This document shows positions 7,823 through 16,386 of a stretch of DNA of 64,000 bases, in pieces. The notes beneath the pieces were generated by a model. The model ran no database searches. It worked only from the letters and a program-made list of their open reading frames with translations, and was not told the origin of the DNA. How positions within the stretch are numbered: position 1 is the stretch's first letter; each line of letters opens with the position of its first letter. Location of the stretch: assembly GCF_900186975.1 (NCBI RefSeq), contig NZ_LT906441.1, forward strand, positions 620,001 through 684,000, written 5' to 3'. The stretch comes from Cutibacterium granulosum (GTDB lineage Bacteria > Actinomycetota > Actinomycetes > Propionibacteriales > Propionibacteriaceae). The position numbers were made by a program, and so were the translations under genes.

Positions 7823-8955
7823 TGAGCGTTGCTCGCGTCTGCCACCTGTCCACCGCCCACCCGCCGCGGGATGGCCGTATCTTCCGCAAGGAATGCGCCA
7901 GCCTCGCCAAGCGTGGTGCCGATGTGTGGTTCATCGGTGCCCAGGACGGTGACGAGATCGACAGCGGGGTGCACGTGGTCGGGATCGGCAAGGCCACCAA
8001 CCGTATTGACCGTCTGACTCGTCGTCAGGTGAAGGCGTGGAAGGCGCTGGAGCGCGTCAACCCCGATCTCGTCCACATCCACGATCCCGAGCTCATCCCC
8101 ATGGTCCTGGCGTGGGTGAAGCTGCGTGGCCGCGCTGCCGTCTTCGACGCCCACGAGGACCTCGTCGCCCAGATCGACAGCAAGGCATACCTCTCCGAGC
8201 GGGTACGCCCATTGGCCCGGATGGTGGCCAAGACGCTGGTCACCCTTGCCGACAAGTGTTACGACGGCATCATCGCGGTGACCCCTGCCGTCGCCAAGGG
8301 TTTTACCCATTCCAACAAGCGACTGGTCCACAACTATCCATTGCTCTCGGGCTTCCACCTACCGGTCGATGTCGAGAAGGTTCCGGATCGGGTGGTCTAC
8401 GTCGGGATGCTCTCCGGTGGGCGGCAGACCGACAAGATGTTCGAGCTGGCTGACGAACTCGGTGGCAAGGCGACGCTGGTCATAGCCGGAAAGCCTGACC
8501 CGGAGGTGGCTCACCTCTTCGACGAGCTCGACAAGCATCCGAGTGTGGACTACCGAGGCACGATTCCGGGTGATCAGGTGCCTGACCTGCTGGGCTCGGC
8601 AGTTGCCGGACTGATGTTCATGCGTCCTGACAAGAACCACCTGGACGCGTTGCCGACCAAGGTCTTCGAGTACATGGCAGCTGGAATCCCGTTCATCGCC
8701 TCGAATCTTCCTGCACTGGTTGAGAGCCTCGAGAAATGGGACTGTGGCGTCTTCGTCGACACCGTCCAAGACAGCAGCGAGGCGCAACGAGCTGCTGTTG
8801 AGTTGATGGCTGATCCGCAGCGTTGTCATGAGATGGGCGTCAGGGGACGTCGAGCGATCGAGGAGGAGTTCAACTTCGAGGCCGACGTGCCTGCCCTCAT
8901 CGAGGTGGAACAACACGCTCTCAAGCGTCCGGACTCCCGGATCGTCGAGGGCTGA
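7822..8955 (+). CDS. Glycosyltransferase, GT4-like
   Basis: A 377-residue protein with the two-domain GT-B look. The N-terminal domain opens with VCHLSTAHPPRDGRIFRKE, and the C-terminal domain contains the sugar-nucleotide binding segment FEYMAAGIPFIASNLPALVE (about 287-306). No signal peptide or membrane helix is seen, so it is a cytoplasmic or peripheral enzyme adding a sugar to a lipid-linked intermediate. It resembles the first half of the double glycosyltransferase at 11849 closely (shared HLST-H-x6-R-x-F-x-KE opening and a VHIHDPELIPM/LQIHDPELIPM segment), so the two are probably paralogues. It overlaps the dehydrogenase stop by one base and sits before the epimerase gene. Donor and acceptor unknown; ManNAcA transfer is a guess from context. 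Confidence 0.82.
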   Translation: MSVARVCHLSTAHPPRDGRIFRKECASLAKRGADVWFIGAQDGDEIDSGVHVVGIGKATNRIDRLTRRQVKAWKALERVNPDLVHIHDPELIPMVLAWVKLRGRAAVFDAHEDLVAQIDSKAYLSERVRPLARMVAKTLVTLADKCYDGIIAVTPAVAKGFTHSNKRLVHNYPLLSGFHLPVDVEKVPDRVVYVGMLSGGRQTDKMFELADELGGKATLVIAGKPDPEVAHLFDELDKHPSVDYRGTIPGDQVPDLLGSAVAGLMFMRPDKNHLDALPTKVFEYMAAGIPFIASNLPALVESLEKWDCGVFVDTVQDSSEAQRAAVELMADPQRCHEMGVRGRRAIEEEFNFEADVPALIEVEQHALKRPDSRIVEG

Positions 8956-9145
8956 CCTCTCACCTGCCCGTGGTCGCACAGCCACCAACGTTCAACATCT
9001 GCGCGGCGGTGAGGCCAGACCGATCACGCGGCAGTCTGTGGACAGGTGGTGGGCTGGCACTGGCATTGCGCCGCGGCGTCGCCGGTGCCAGCCGCTAGAC
9101 TGCAGTGCCGTACAGCATGCCCTCCGCCCTAGGAAAGGTTCATCA

Positions 9146-10219
9146 ATGCGCGTCGTAAGCATCGTCGGGGCTCGTCCCCAGTTCGTGAAGTTGGCTCCGG
9201 TGGCCAAAGCCTTCGCGACTGAGGGGATCGATCACAAGATCATCCACACCGGTCAGCACTACGACGTCAACATGTCCGACTCCTTCTTCGTCGAGCTCGG
9301 CATCCCGAACCCTGACTTGCATCTGGGCGTCGGCGGCGGCTCCCACGGCGTCATGACCGGCCGCATGCTCGAGCAGCTCGACCCGGTGCTGGAGGACATG
9401 AACCCGGACTGGGTGCTCGTCTACGGTGACACCAACTCGACCATTGCCGGCACCCTATCGGCGGTCAAGATGCACCTGCCGGTGGCCCACCTCGAGGCTG
9501 GCCTGCGTTCCTTCAACCGCCGCATGCCTGAGGAGCACAACCGCGTTCTCACCGACCACGCCGCTGACCTCTGCCTGGCACCGACCGAGGTTGCCATGGG
9601 GCATCTGGCCGACGAGGGACTGGCTGCCCGCTCCGTGCTCGTCGGTGACGTCATGACCGATGTCTGCCTGCAGGTGCGCGACTCCGTCCTCGCCAATCCG
9701 CGCCCGGTACCCGGCGTGAAGGATGGCGAGGAGTACGTCATGGCGACAATCCATCGTGCCGACAACACTGACGATCCCGAGCGCCTGACCCACATCCTCG
9801 ACGCTCTCGGCAACGTGGATCGTAAGGTCATCCTGCCGGTACATCCGCGGCTGCGTGCCCGCGCCGAGGCCGACGGCATCACCATTGCCCGTGGCAACCT
9901 CACCACCATCGATCCGCTGGCCTACCCCGACATGGTCAACGCAGTCACCCATGCCGCCGGCGTCATCACCGATTCGGGTGGTCTTCAGAAGGAAGCCTTC
10001 CTGCTCGGCACCATCTGCACGACGGTGCGCACCGAGACCGAGTGGGTGGAGACCGTCGAGAACGGCTGGAACGTGCTCGATCCCGACGCCGAACACCTGG
10101 ACGAGTACGCCACGCGCCCGCATCCTGACGATGATCCGGGTCACCCGTACGGTGATGGCAGGGCTGCTCGCAATGTTGCAACGGTGTTGCTGGAAGCTGG
10201 CGAGCGGGACCACTCGTGA
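9146..10219 (+). CDS. wecB: UDP-N-acetylglucosamine 2-epimerase (non-hydrolysing)
   Basis: A 357-residue cytoplasmic enzyme interconverting UDP-GlcNAc and UDP-ManNAc. Conserved segments are visible in order: GARPQFVKLAPV at the N-terminus, HTGQHYDVNMS, LEAGLRSFNRRMPEEHNR with the acidic catalytic residues, HRADNTDD, and the C-terminal TDSGGLQKEAF nucleotide-binding loop. The ATG at 9146 is preceded by AGGAAAGG and begins exactly at the conserved MRVVSIVGARPQ, whereas an upstream in-frame start would add about 106 residues overlapping the previous gene. It supplies UDP-ManNAc, the expected substrate of the dehydrogenase at 6521. A gap of about 190 bp separates it from the preceding glycosyltransferase gene, so it may have its own promoter. 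Confidence 0.93.
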   Translation: MRVVSIVGARPQFVKLAPVAKAFATEGIDHKIIHTGQHYDVNMSDSFFVELGIPNPDLHLGVGGGSHGVMTGRMLEQLDPVLEDMNPDWVLVYGDTNSTIAGTLSAVKMHLPVAHLEAGLRSFNRRMPEEHNRVLTDHAADLCLAPTEVAMGHLADEGLAARSVLVGDVMTDVCLQVRDSVLANPRPVPGVKDGEEYVMATIHRADNTDDPERLTHILDALGNVDRKVILPVHPRLRARAEADGITIARGNLTTIDPLAYPDMVNAVTHAAGVITDSGGLQKEAFLLGTICTTVRTETEWVETVENGWNVLDPDAEHLDEYATRPHPDDDPGHPYGDGRAARNVATVLLEAGERDHS

Positions 10220-10454
10220 CGATTGGATCAACTCCGCCTCCGACGAAGCCCAATTCTCTCGATCGTGCTCCCCACGGTGACTTGACCGCCCTGCCACCGC
10301 TTGACAGATCCCAACCGACGCACCGAGAGGGGAGAGGAGAGCGGGGTCTTTCCGAAAGACATCTCGACTGTGCGTATGATCATTTCAATCTCCTCGAGGC
10401 GAGTCGGGAACCTCTCATGCTCGGTGCGCCCCGATCTCGCAGTGGGATGATGCC

Positions 10455-11852
10455 GTGAAAACTCCCGGATCGACTGGTCCGGCTGGTGACAGAGCGATCA
10501 ACGCCGCCGGCTTCCTCTTGCCATGGAGCGTCCTGCTCGGTCACTATGCCGCCTTCGGGTCGATGACGTTGTTCCGTGCCCTTGTCCTCGGGTGCGCCGT
10601 CCTTGCTGCATGTGCTGGACGCGCGTGGCGGGGTCAGTGGTGGTTCCTCGGTCTCGGAGCCGCCTGGTTGGTGCTGGGCGTCGTCTCGTGCCTGGCCAAC
10701 CCCGGGGTATCCCTCGGCGGTATCGTCAACCTCGCCGTCGGCTGGGTGTTGGCATGGGCCTTGGCCAGGCTGCGTGGTCGACGCCTCCTGAGCGGCTTGA
10801 CGCGGGGCTGGCAGTGGACGATCGCAGCGAGCGCCCCGATCGCCCGGTGGGAGTGGCACACTGCCAGGCACCTGCCCGACTACGGGGGCGGCGTGTGGCA
10901 GCACCACCCCAATACGTACTTCACCCCAGCCACCTTCTTCGTCAACTCCAACTACTACGCGCTGTTCCTCACCGTCGGACTGGCACTGGGCGGCTGGCTG
11001 GCCTCCTGCCGGATCCGTACCGGGCAACGTCGCTGGGCACTGGCATGGGACGGTGCCGTCCTGCTGTGCGGAGCCTGGCTGCTGTGGATCACCCATTCGC
11101 GGGCCTGCATCCTGGGGATGGTGGTGTTGATGGCCGTCGTGCTCGTGCAGAAGCTGCCGTCTCACGTCGCAGGGGTCATCGCCGTCGCTGCCGTACTGGC
11201 ACTTGCCCTGGGGGCGTGGCGATTCGGCGCGGACCACTGGCAGATGTGGCTGTCGGTGTGGCGGAACCACACCGATCATGGGTCGGCTTCCCTACCGGTA
11301 CGCATGTCCCTGCTGGCCTTCGGACTCACTCTGCTGCAGGGCCACCAGCTGCTGGGCGCCGGCCCGGACGGGTTTGCGCGAGCCGCAGCAAACCAGCACA
11401 CCTTTGCATTGCACGGCAAGATCAACGCGCACAACGGGATGATCGAAGTTGCCGTGGACTATGGCCTCGTGGTGCTCGCCCTGCTCGTGACAGTGTGGAT
11501 CGGCGCACTCATCACAGCCTGGCGAGCCGGACGAGCCCATCGGAAGGGAGTACGTGCAGCGACCGCCAGTGTGCTCATGGGACTGCTGGTGGCAAGTCCA
11601 CTGCTGGCCTGCGCCAACAGTCAGTTCATCGGTCCGAATGTCACTGCGGCATGGCTGGCAGTGATGCTGTGCCTCACGGCGCTCGTGCTTGACGACTCCG
11701 ATCAGCTCCCCGGTATGGTGCAGGAATCGGCTGGTGAACAGCGTTCGAGCGCGGACCGATCACCGCAACACGATGCGCACTCCCATCGTCTGAACGGTGC
11801 CAACGGCCGACGTGAGCAGCCTCGGCACGACCAAGGAGAACAGAAACAGTGA
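10455..11852 (+). CDS. O-antigen polymerase/ligase-like membrane protein (Wzy_C type)
   Basis: A 465-residue polytopic membrane protein with about ten hydrophobic segments and the family loop motifs WITHSRACILG (about 212-222) and NAHNGMIEVAVDYGL (about 325-339). These match O-antigen ligase and polymerase proteins, which act on undecaprenyl-linked glycans outside the membrane. The last 50 residues are hydrophilic, rich in Gln, Arg and His, and unlike the family. The start is a GTG at 10455 with only a weak GGGATG site, so it is less certain than most. The stop overlaps the next start (GTGA). The 235-bp gap before it contains no gene; a TATGAT box at 10375-10380 could be a -10 element. Confidence 0.78.
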   Translation: MKTPGSTGPAGDRAINAAGFLLPWSVLLGHYAAFGSMTLFRALVLGCAVLAACAGRAWRGQWWFLGLGAAWLVLGVVSCLANPGVSLGGIVNLAVGWVLAWALARLRGRRLLSGLTRGWQWTIAASAPIARWEWHTARHLPDYGGGVWQHHPNTYFTPATFFVNSNYYALFLTVGLALGGWLASCRIRTGQRRWALAWDGAVLLCGAWLLWITHSRACILGMVVLMAVVLVQKLPSHVAGVIAVAAVLALALGAWRFGADHWQMWLSVWRNHTDHGSASLPVRMSLLAFGLTLLQGHQLLGAGPDGFARAAANQHTFALHGKINAHNGMIEVAVDYGLVVLALLVTVWIGALITAWRAGRAHRKGVRAATASVLMGLLVASPLLACANSQFIGPNVTAAWLAVMLCLTALVLDDSDQLPGMVQESAGEQRSSADRSPQHDAHSHRLNGANGRREQPRHDQGEQKQ

Positions 11853-14413
11853 TCCAGCCTGCTGACACCACCGTGATCCACCTGTCCACCGTGCACCACA
11901 CCCATGACAACCGGGTCTTCAACAAGGAGGCTCGGGCGATGGTAGAGGCCGGGTACGACTTCCACCTGGTGATTCGCGCTGACCGGGACGGCGTCGACGA
12001 CGACGTGCCGATCATCGCCCTGCACCCGGGCAGACGCCTGCGACGACTGGTGTGCGGCCAGCGGGAGGCCTGGTCGGTGCTGGAGCGGCTGCACCCCGAC
12101 GTCCTGCAGATCCACGATCCCGAACTCATCCCGATGGCCCTGGTGTTCAAGACACGCAGTGGCTGCGCCGTCATCTACGACGCCCACGAAGACCTCGTCG
12201 GCCAGATCGACACCAAGCCGTACCTCAACCGGCTCACCCGCCCGGTGGCCCGTGGTGCGGCTCGAATCCTCACCGGGCTGGCAGATCGTCATGCCGACGC
12301 CATCGTCGCCGCAACCGACACCATCGCAGACACGTATTCCCATGCCCGCACCGTGCAGGTGCGCAACTACCCGTGGCAGCGCAATTTCACCGTCGATCCT
12401 CAGCCGGTGCCCGGTCGTCTGGTCTACGTCGGAGACCTCACCGAGGAGCGCAAGCTCTCCTTCATGATCGAGGTGGCTCGTCGACTGCACGTCGACGATC
12501 CACGCGTCCACCTGCACCTGGCCGGACGAGCTTCGCAACGGGCGTGTCGGGCAGCCGTTGAGCGCGCTGTGGGTGAGGGGATCGTCACCTATCACGGGAT
12601 GGTGGGGCCCACCGAAGTGCCGCAGATCATCTCTTCGGCCCAAATCGGTCTGGTGATGCTCGAACCACTGCCCAACTACACCCGCTCCCTGCCCACCAAA
12701 CTCTTCGAGTACATGGCCTCCGGGGTGCCGTTCTGTGCCTCGAACTTCGATGCCTGGCAGCAGATGTTCGGCGGCTGGGGTGCCGGAGTGTTCGTCGACA
12801 CCGAGTCCTTGGACGCCACCTGCGCTGGGCTGGCGCAGGTGCTGGCCGATCCGCAGCGTTGTGCCCGGATGGGTCAGGCTGGAGCCCGGACCATCGCCGA
12901 CCATCTCAACTTCGAGTCTCAGGCCCGCACCCTCGAAACCCTCGTGGCCGATCTCACGGAATCGACCCGACGACGGCGTGGCAAGGGTTGCGTGCATCCC
13001 GATGCGGTGCGGCGCACCGCCCCGAACGAATCTCGTGAAGAATGTGGCGGCTCCGCTCGCCGGAAAGGAACGTCCATGACCACCGATCGCAAGGTCACCG
13101 TCGTCAACCAGTTCGCCGTGCCCCAAGGGGTCGTCGGCCCCACCCGTAATGCCGACATCTTCAGCCGGGTGGCCAGCTGGACGCCACACTTCATCGGCGC
13201 GAACTTCGCCCACCACGCCAAACAACGGCTGCACACCGACGATCCACGATTCACCCTGGTCTGGGTTCCCGAGTACCACAACAACGGCGTGAAACGCCTT
13301 GTCGGATGGCTGTTCTTCACGGCTGAGGCGGCCGCCGTGGCAAGCGTGCGCAAGGCCGATCTGGTGTACACCTCCAGCCCCCACCTGCTCAACCCAGTGG
13401 CCGGTATGATCGCAGCCCGGCTGCGTGGACGCCCCTACGTCGCCGAGGTGCGTGACCTGTGGCCCGACTCCTTGGTCTCCACCGGCGGCCTGCGCGAGGG
13501 GAGCGCCATCCACAAGATGCTCATCGAGCTCGAGAAGTTCATCTACACCCAGGCTGAGCGGGTCGTCACCGTCGTCGACTGGAGCGATCACTTCCGCAAC
13601 CTGGGCATCGACCCCGAGGGTCTCATGGTCGTCATCCCCAATGGCACCCAGCTCTCGGACTTCGAGGTGGACGAGGACCGCGAGAAACTGCGTGAGGAGT
13701 TCGACATCCACGGGGTGACGGCGGTGTTCGCCGGGTCGCACGGCGTCAAGGACGGCGTCGAACACATCGTCAATGCCGCCGAGCGTTGCCCCGAGGTGAA
13801 CTTCCTGCTCGTCGGGGAGGGTGGCGACAAGGACCGGTGCGTCGAGCTGGCGCGCTCCAAGGGAATCTCGAACATCGAGTTTCGCGACCCGATCGCCAAG
13901 ACCGAGGTTCCGCGACTGCTCAAGGCCTGTGACATCGGACTGCACGTCGTCGCCCCGATCCCGGTGTTCGACAAGGGCATGAGCCCCACCAAACTCTTCG
14001 ACTACATGGCGGCGGGGTTGCCGGTCGTCACCAATGCCCGCACACCACTCGCCAAGGTCATCGGCGATGGCGAGATCGGCGCGGTGACCGATCCCGACGA
14101 CATCGCCTCCGGGGTGCGCGCCGTCCTGGACGCCGATGAGACCACTCGAGGACGGTGGGCTGCACGGGAGGCCGAGCTGTTGAACACGAGGTACTCCCGT
14201 GAGGCGGCGGCCCGCACGATGGAGCAGCTGCTCGACGAGGTCATGGAGCAGTGGGAGTCCGGACGCTCCCGCACTCGTGCCGGACGGGTGCACCATGCGG
14301 TGCACGAGTCGGTGCGTGCGGCTGGTCGGACGGCTGGATCCCTGGCAGGTGGGGCCGGTCGGTTCGTCAGCCAGGCGGTCGGAACGGTCTCCGACAAGCT
14401 TGCTCGAGGGTGA
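11849..14413 (+). CDS. Double glycosyltransferase (two GT-B enzymes in one frame)
   Basis: One uninterrupted frame of 854 residues encodes two complete GT-B glycosyltransferases. The first (about 1-380) resembles the enzyme at 7822-8955 and ends with FEYMASGVPFCASNF. The second (about 410-854) starts TTDRKVTVVNQFAVPQ and carries FDYMAAGLPVVTNARTP near residue 721. The 30-odd residues between them are Arg-rich and look like translated intergenic DNA. An ATG at 13076 (residue 410) has its own GGAAAGGA site, so a separate 445-residue protein can also be made. This is a natural fusion by loss of a stop codon, or two genes with read-through. The C-terminal 45 residues are Ala/Gly/Val-rich and may be amphipathic. 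Start is GTG with AAGGAGAA upstream, overlapping the Wzy-like gene by 4 bp. Confidence 0.75.
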   Translation: MIQPADTTVIHLSTVHHTHDNRVFNKEARAMVEAGYDFHLVIRADRDGVDDDVPIIALHPGRRLRRLVCGQREAWSVLERLHPDVLQIHDPELIPMALVFKTRSGCAVIYDAHEDLVGQIDTKPYLNRLTRPVARGAARILTGLADRHADAIVAATDTIADTYSHARTVQVRNYPWQRNFTVDPQPVPGRLVYVGDLTEERKLSFMIEVARRLHVDDPRVHLHLAGRASQRACRAAVERAVGEGIVTYHGMVGPTEVPQIISSAQIGLVMLEPLPNYTRSLPTKLFEYMASGVPFCASNFDAWQQMFGGWGAGVFVDTESLDATCAGLAQVLADPQRCARMGQAGARTIADHLNFESQARTLETLVADLTESTRRRRGKGCVHPDAVRRTAPNESREECGGSARRKGTSMTTDRKVTVVNQFAVPQGVVGPTRNADIFSRVASWTPHFIGANFAHHAKQRLHTDDPRFTLVWVPEYHNNGVKRLVGWLFFTAEAAAVASVRKADLVYTSSPHLLNPVAGMIAARLRGRPYVAEVRDLWPDSLVSTGGLREGSAIHKMLIELEKFIYTQAERVVTVVDWSDHFRNLGIDPEGLMVVIPNGTQLSDFEVDEDREKLREEFDIHGVTAVFAGSHGVKDGVEHIVNAAERCPEVNFLLVGEGGDKDRCVELARSKGISNIEFRDPIAKTEVPRLLKACDIGLHVVAPIPVFDKGMSPTKLFDYMAAGLPVVTNARTPLAKVIGDGEIGAVTDPDDIASGVRAVLDADETTRGRWAAREAELLNTRYSREAAARTMEQLLDEVMEQWESGRSRTRAGRVHHAVHESVRAAGRTAGSLAGGAGRFVSQAVGTVSDKLARG

Positions 14414-14515
14414 GGGATTGCAGCGGGGCACGTCATCGGTACTGGAGGATCGGCGTCCCCGCTTCCGGGGCCTGGCGCGGCACCGACCGCGTGGCGGCTT
14501 TTCGCCAGATTGTCA

Positions 14516-15169
14516 TCAATGGTCCACTGGCGGCCACGGGGGACGTTTTGTCAGACCTGTGTCCTTGACCTTTTTTGGCAGTGCCTCATCGAGTTCGGCC
14601 ATCATGTTGTATTTCTTGATGAAATGTTCCTGAGATTTGAAGGAACCAACTTCGATGGCCCAGTGCAGGAGACTGGTCGTTTTTGCGTAACTCAATGATC
14701 CTTCGGCAGGACCCGTGCCGAGATGCTGCCTGTGACGCAGTACCCGAATCTGTTCTTCCGCTTTCGCGATCCCACCTTGATCGTCGCAGATCAGAACAAC
14801 TTTTTCACCAGCGTGTGCTCGGGACAAGCCGTGAAGCAGCATCATGTTTTCGCCCAGATCCTTCTTGTGACGGTACAGCGTTTCAAGATCGATGCCGAAA
14901 ACCCGGTTGCAGCATCGTCTGAGCTCTTCAGAAGGTGAGTCTGGGATGACATCCCTGAAACGAGGAGGAAACTTTTTCCACACGTCGCGGGCATGTCGAA
15001 ATTGGGGGCGGCGATCGGGGGTGTCGTGGATCTCGAAGTCCACCGCCTCCGGAACCACTACGGTGCTGCCCCCTATGGCACTGATCAACTGCGGTACACA
15101 GTCCGTGGCGAGAAATTTGAACAATGGACCGGTGTCGAAGATGTAGGCCATTCGGGGTCTGCCGTTCAC
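14516..15169 (-). CDS. PIN-like domain protein, putative toxin/RNase of a three-gene cassette
   Basis: A 217-residue protein starting at a GTG that overlaps the stop of the upstream protease gene by 4 bp (GTGA); an internal ATG at residue 7 (MAYIFDTGPL) is an alternative. The pattern of acidic residues fits a PIN-type nuclease fold: Asp12 in YIFDTGPL, Glu41 in VVPEAV, Asp104/Glu107 in KKDLGENMMLL, and Asp129-Asp130 in LICDDQGGIAKAE. The last 60 residues are basic and Lys-rich. PIN proteins usually cut RNA using a metal ion and often serve as toxins. The gene is lower in G+C than its surroundings, which suggests transfer. It is the last gene of an XRE-protease-PIN operon. The fold is recognised from motifs only; the toxin role is inferred. 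Confidence 0.65.
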   Translation of the reverse strand: MNGRPRMAYIFDTGPLFKFLATDCVPQLISAIGGSTVVVPEAVDFEIHDTPDRRPQFRHARDVWKKFPPRFRDVIPDSPSEELRRCCNRVFGIDLETLYRHKKDLGENMMLLHGLSRAHAGEKVVLICDDQGGIAKAEEQIRVLRHRQHLGTGPAEGSLSYAKTTSLLHWAIEVGSFKSQEHFIKKYNMMAELDEALPKKVKDTGLTKRPPWPPVDH

Positions 15170-15987
15170 TCGGAGCCATCTCCAAGTAGGGCTAATTCCT
15201 CTGGGGTGAGTTCACGACCGGTGGGTTCTGGTCGGTCGGCAGTGAAGTCCTCATTCGTTGGCGTGATTCCGGCGTCTGCCAGACGCTTTGCCACGGCCTG
15301 CGGGTCGTCACTGCCCTCCAAACGGGCTACGACTGCCGGTGTCACAACTCCCCAGCGGAAGGCCTCGATGGTACGCGCCATGAGGGTCTGTGGAGGACGC
15401 GGAGTGTGTGACTGCACGGCAAGGGCTTCGTACTCGGCATGCCAACCAAACGTGGACGCGAGCTGTCCAGAGGTGAGTTCGCCCCACTCAGTACAGGAGT
15501 TGGCGTCGATGATGTCAGCCTCACGCAACTGGATGGCGACAATCTGAGGTGAGGCCTTGTAGTGCTGGACGAGACTGGACAGGAGCTTCAAGGTGGGCTC
15601 GGAGCCGTGGGTTTCGGCTTCAACAGCATCGAGGGGGACGAGGAGATGACGGGCGAAGGCATCAGCCTGAATTTCCTCGGGCGTGCGTTTGGTCCACGTG
15701 CCGTGATCGACGTAGCACTCGACACTGTTGAGACGGACGTGGCCAAGTTCATGGGCAAGGGTGGAGCGCAGCCTCATGGGATGATCGGTGCATCCAGCGG
15801 CCATGAGGTAGCGCGTGCCGAGGCGCATCGTCATGCCATGTCCGGGAGCGTCAACGGCGACGCAGGCGACGCCGATGCCCATCGTCTGCTCAATGAGACG
15901 TGGAAGATTGGGTAGCGGACGGTGACCGAGGCGGAACTCGGCACGAAAGTTCTGTGCAGCCTCGCGGCCTGCCTCCTCGTTGCTCAT
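15166..15987 (-). CDS. ImmA/IrrE-family metallo-endopeptidase
   Basis: A 273-residue protein with the zincin motif HELGH (residues 79-83) and a downstream EEIQADAFARHLLVP helix (about 104-118) that supplies the third zinc ligand, the hallmark of COG2856/ImmA/IrrE proteins. Known relatives cut an XRE-type repressor encoded beside them (ImmA-ImmR of ICEBs1, IrrE-DdrO of Deinococcus). Here the XRE gene is directly upstream, overlapping by 4 bp, and a PIN-like gene directly downstream, also overlapping by 4 bp. The C-terminal 150 residues are not recognised and may sense a signal or bind the partner. Predicted role: proteolytic release of the repressor or of the PIN effector. The pairing is seen; the mechanism is inferred. 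Confidence 0.8.
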   Translation of the reverse strand: MSNEEAGREAAQNFRAEFRLGHRPLPNLPRLIEQTMGIGVACVAVDAPGHGMTMRLGTRYLMAAGCTDHPMRLRSTLAHELGHVRLNSVECYVDHGTWTKRTPEEIQADAFARHLLVPLDAVEAETHGSEPTLKLLSSLVQHYKASPQIVAIQLREADIIDANSCTEWGELTSGQLASTFGWHAEYEALAVQSHTPRPPQTLMARTIEAFRWGVVTPAVVARLEGSDDPQAVAKRLADAGITPTNEDFTADRPEPTGRELTPEELALLGDGSE

Positions 15988-16325
15988 ACCACCTCCGGCA
16001 CGCCAAGCTGGTCCAGGCGCTGACTCAGCGTGAAGGCGTACACCAAGTATTCTGACAAGGCTTGGGAGTCCTCGGAGTCAGTTCGGCCTGCGCACTGCAC
16101 CTGATCGGCCAGCGAACCTTCCCCCAGCATGTCGTTGAGGAACACGCCACAGGCCTCTCCCAGTACTGACAGCTCGGCAAGTGAGGCTCGACGCTGTCCA
16201 GACTCAATTCGGGCGATCGTCGGCTGGGAGATCCCAGTGTGCTCAGCAAGATCACGCTGGGTGAGGTGCATGGCCTCGCGTGCCTCCTTGAGGCTGAGGC
16301 CGGTGATGGGATCAACGTCAGTCAT
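15984..16325 (-). CDS. XRE-family helix-turn-helix regulator of the cassette
   Basis: A 113-residue protein with an N-terminal Cro/CI-type helix-turn-helix (about residues 13-45, LTQRDLAEHTGISQPTIARI). A C-terminal acidic and Leu-rich stretch may serve for dimerisation or be the cleavage region. The ATG at 16325 has a GGGAGG site. Its stop overlaps the ImmA/IrrE-type gene (ATGA). It is the promoter-proximal gene, and a perfect 7-bp inverted repeat lies just upstream across the -10 and ribosome-binding regions, so autorepression is likely. It most probably acts as the repressor or antitoxin of the three-gene unit. Confidence 0.85.
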   Translation of the reverse strand: MTDVDPITGLSLKEAREAMHLTQRDLAEHTGISQPTIARIESGQRRASLAELSVLGEACGVFLNDMLGEGSLADQVQCAGRTDSEDSQALSEYLVYAFTLSQRLDQLGVPEVV

Positions 16326-16328
16326 GAT

Positions 16329-16380
16329 GAATCAAACCTCCCGGTACTTGATTCTACAGCAATGTGACGCTGCGCCCCAA
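16329..16380 (-). promoter_or_regulatory. Promoter and operator of the XRE-protease-PIN cassette
   Basis: On the minus strand a TAGAAT -10 (16351-16356, five of six matches to consensus) lies 18 bp from a weak TTGGGG -35 (16375-16380). GAATCAA at 16329-16335 and TTGATTC at 16348-16354 are perfect inverted repeats 12 bp apart. One half covers the -10; the spacer holds the GGGAGG ribosome-binding site. A dimeric repressor bound here would block the promoter; the repeat could also mask the site in mRNA. Confidence 0.55.
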
Positions 16381-16386
16381 CGCCGA

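Noticed and set aside
11702-14431. A 909-codon open frame on the minus strand opposite the double glycosyltransferase.
   Set aside because: It is the complement-frame shadow usual in high-G+C genes: low-complexity His/Gly/Val composition, no domain, and the plus strand encodes clear enzymes.
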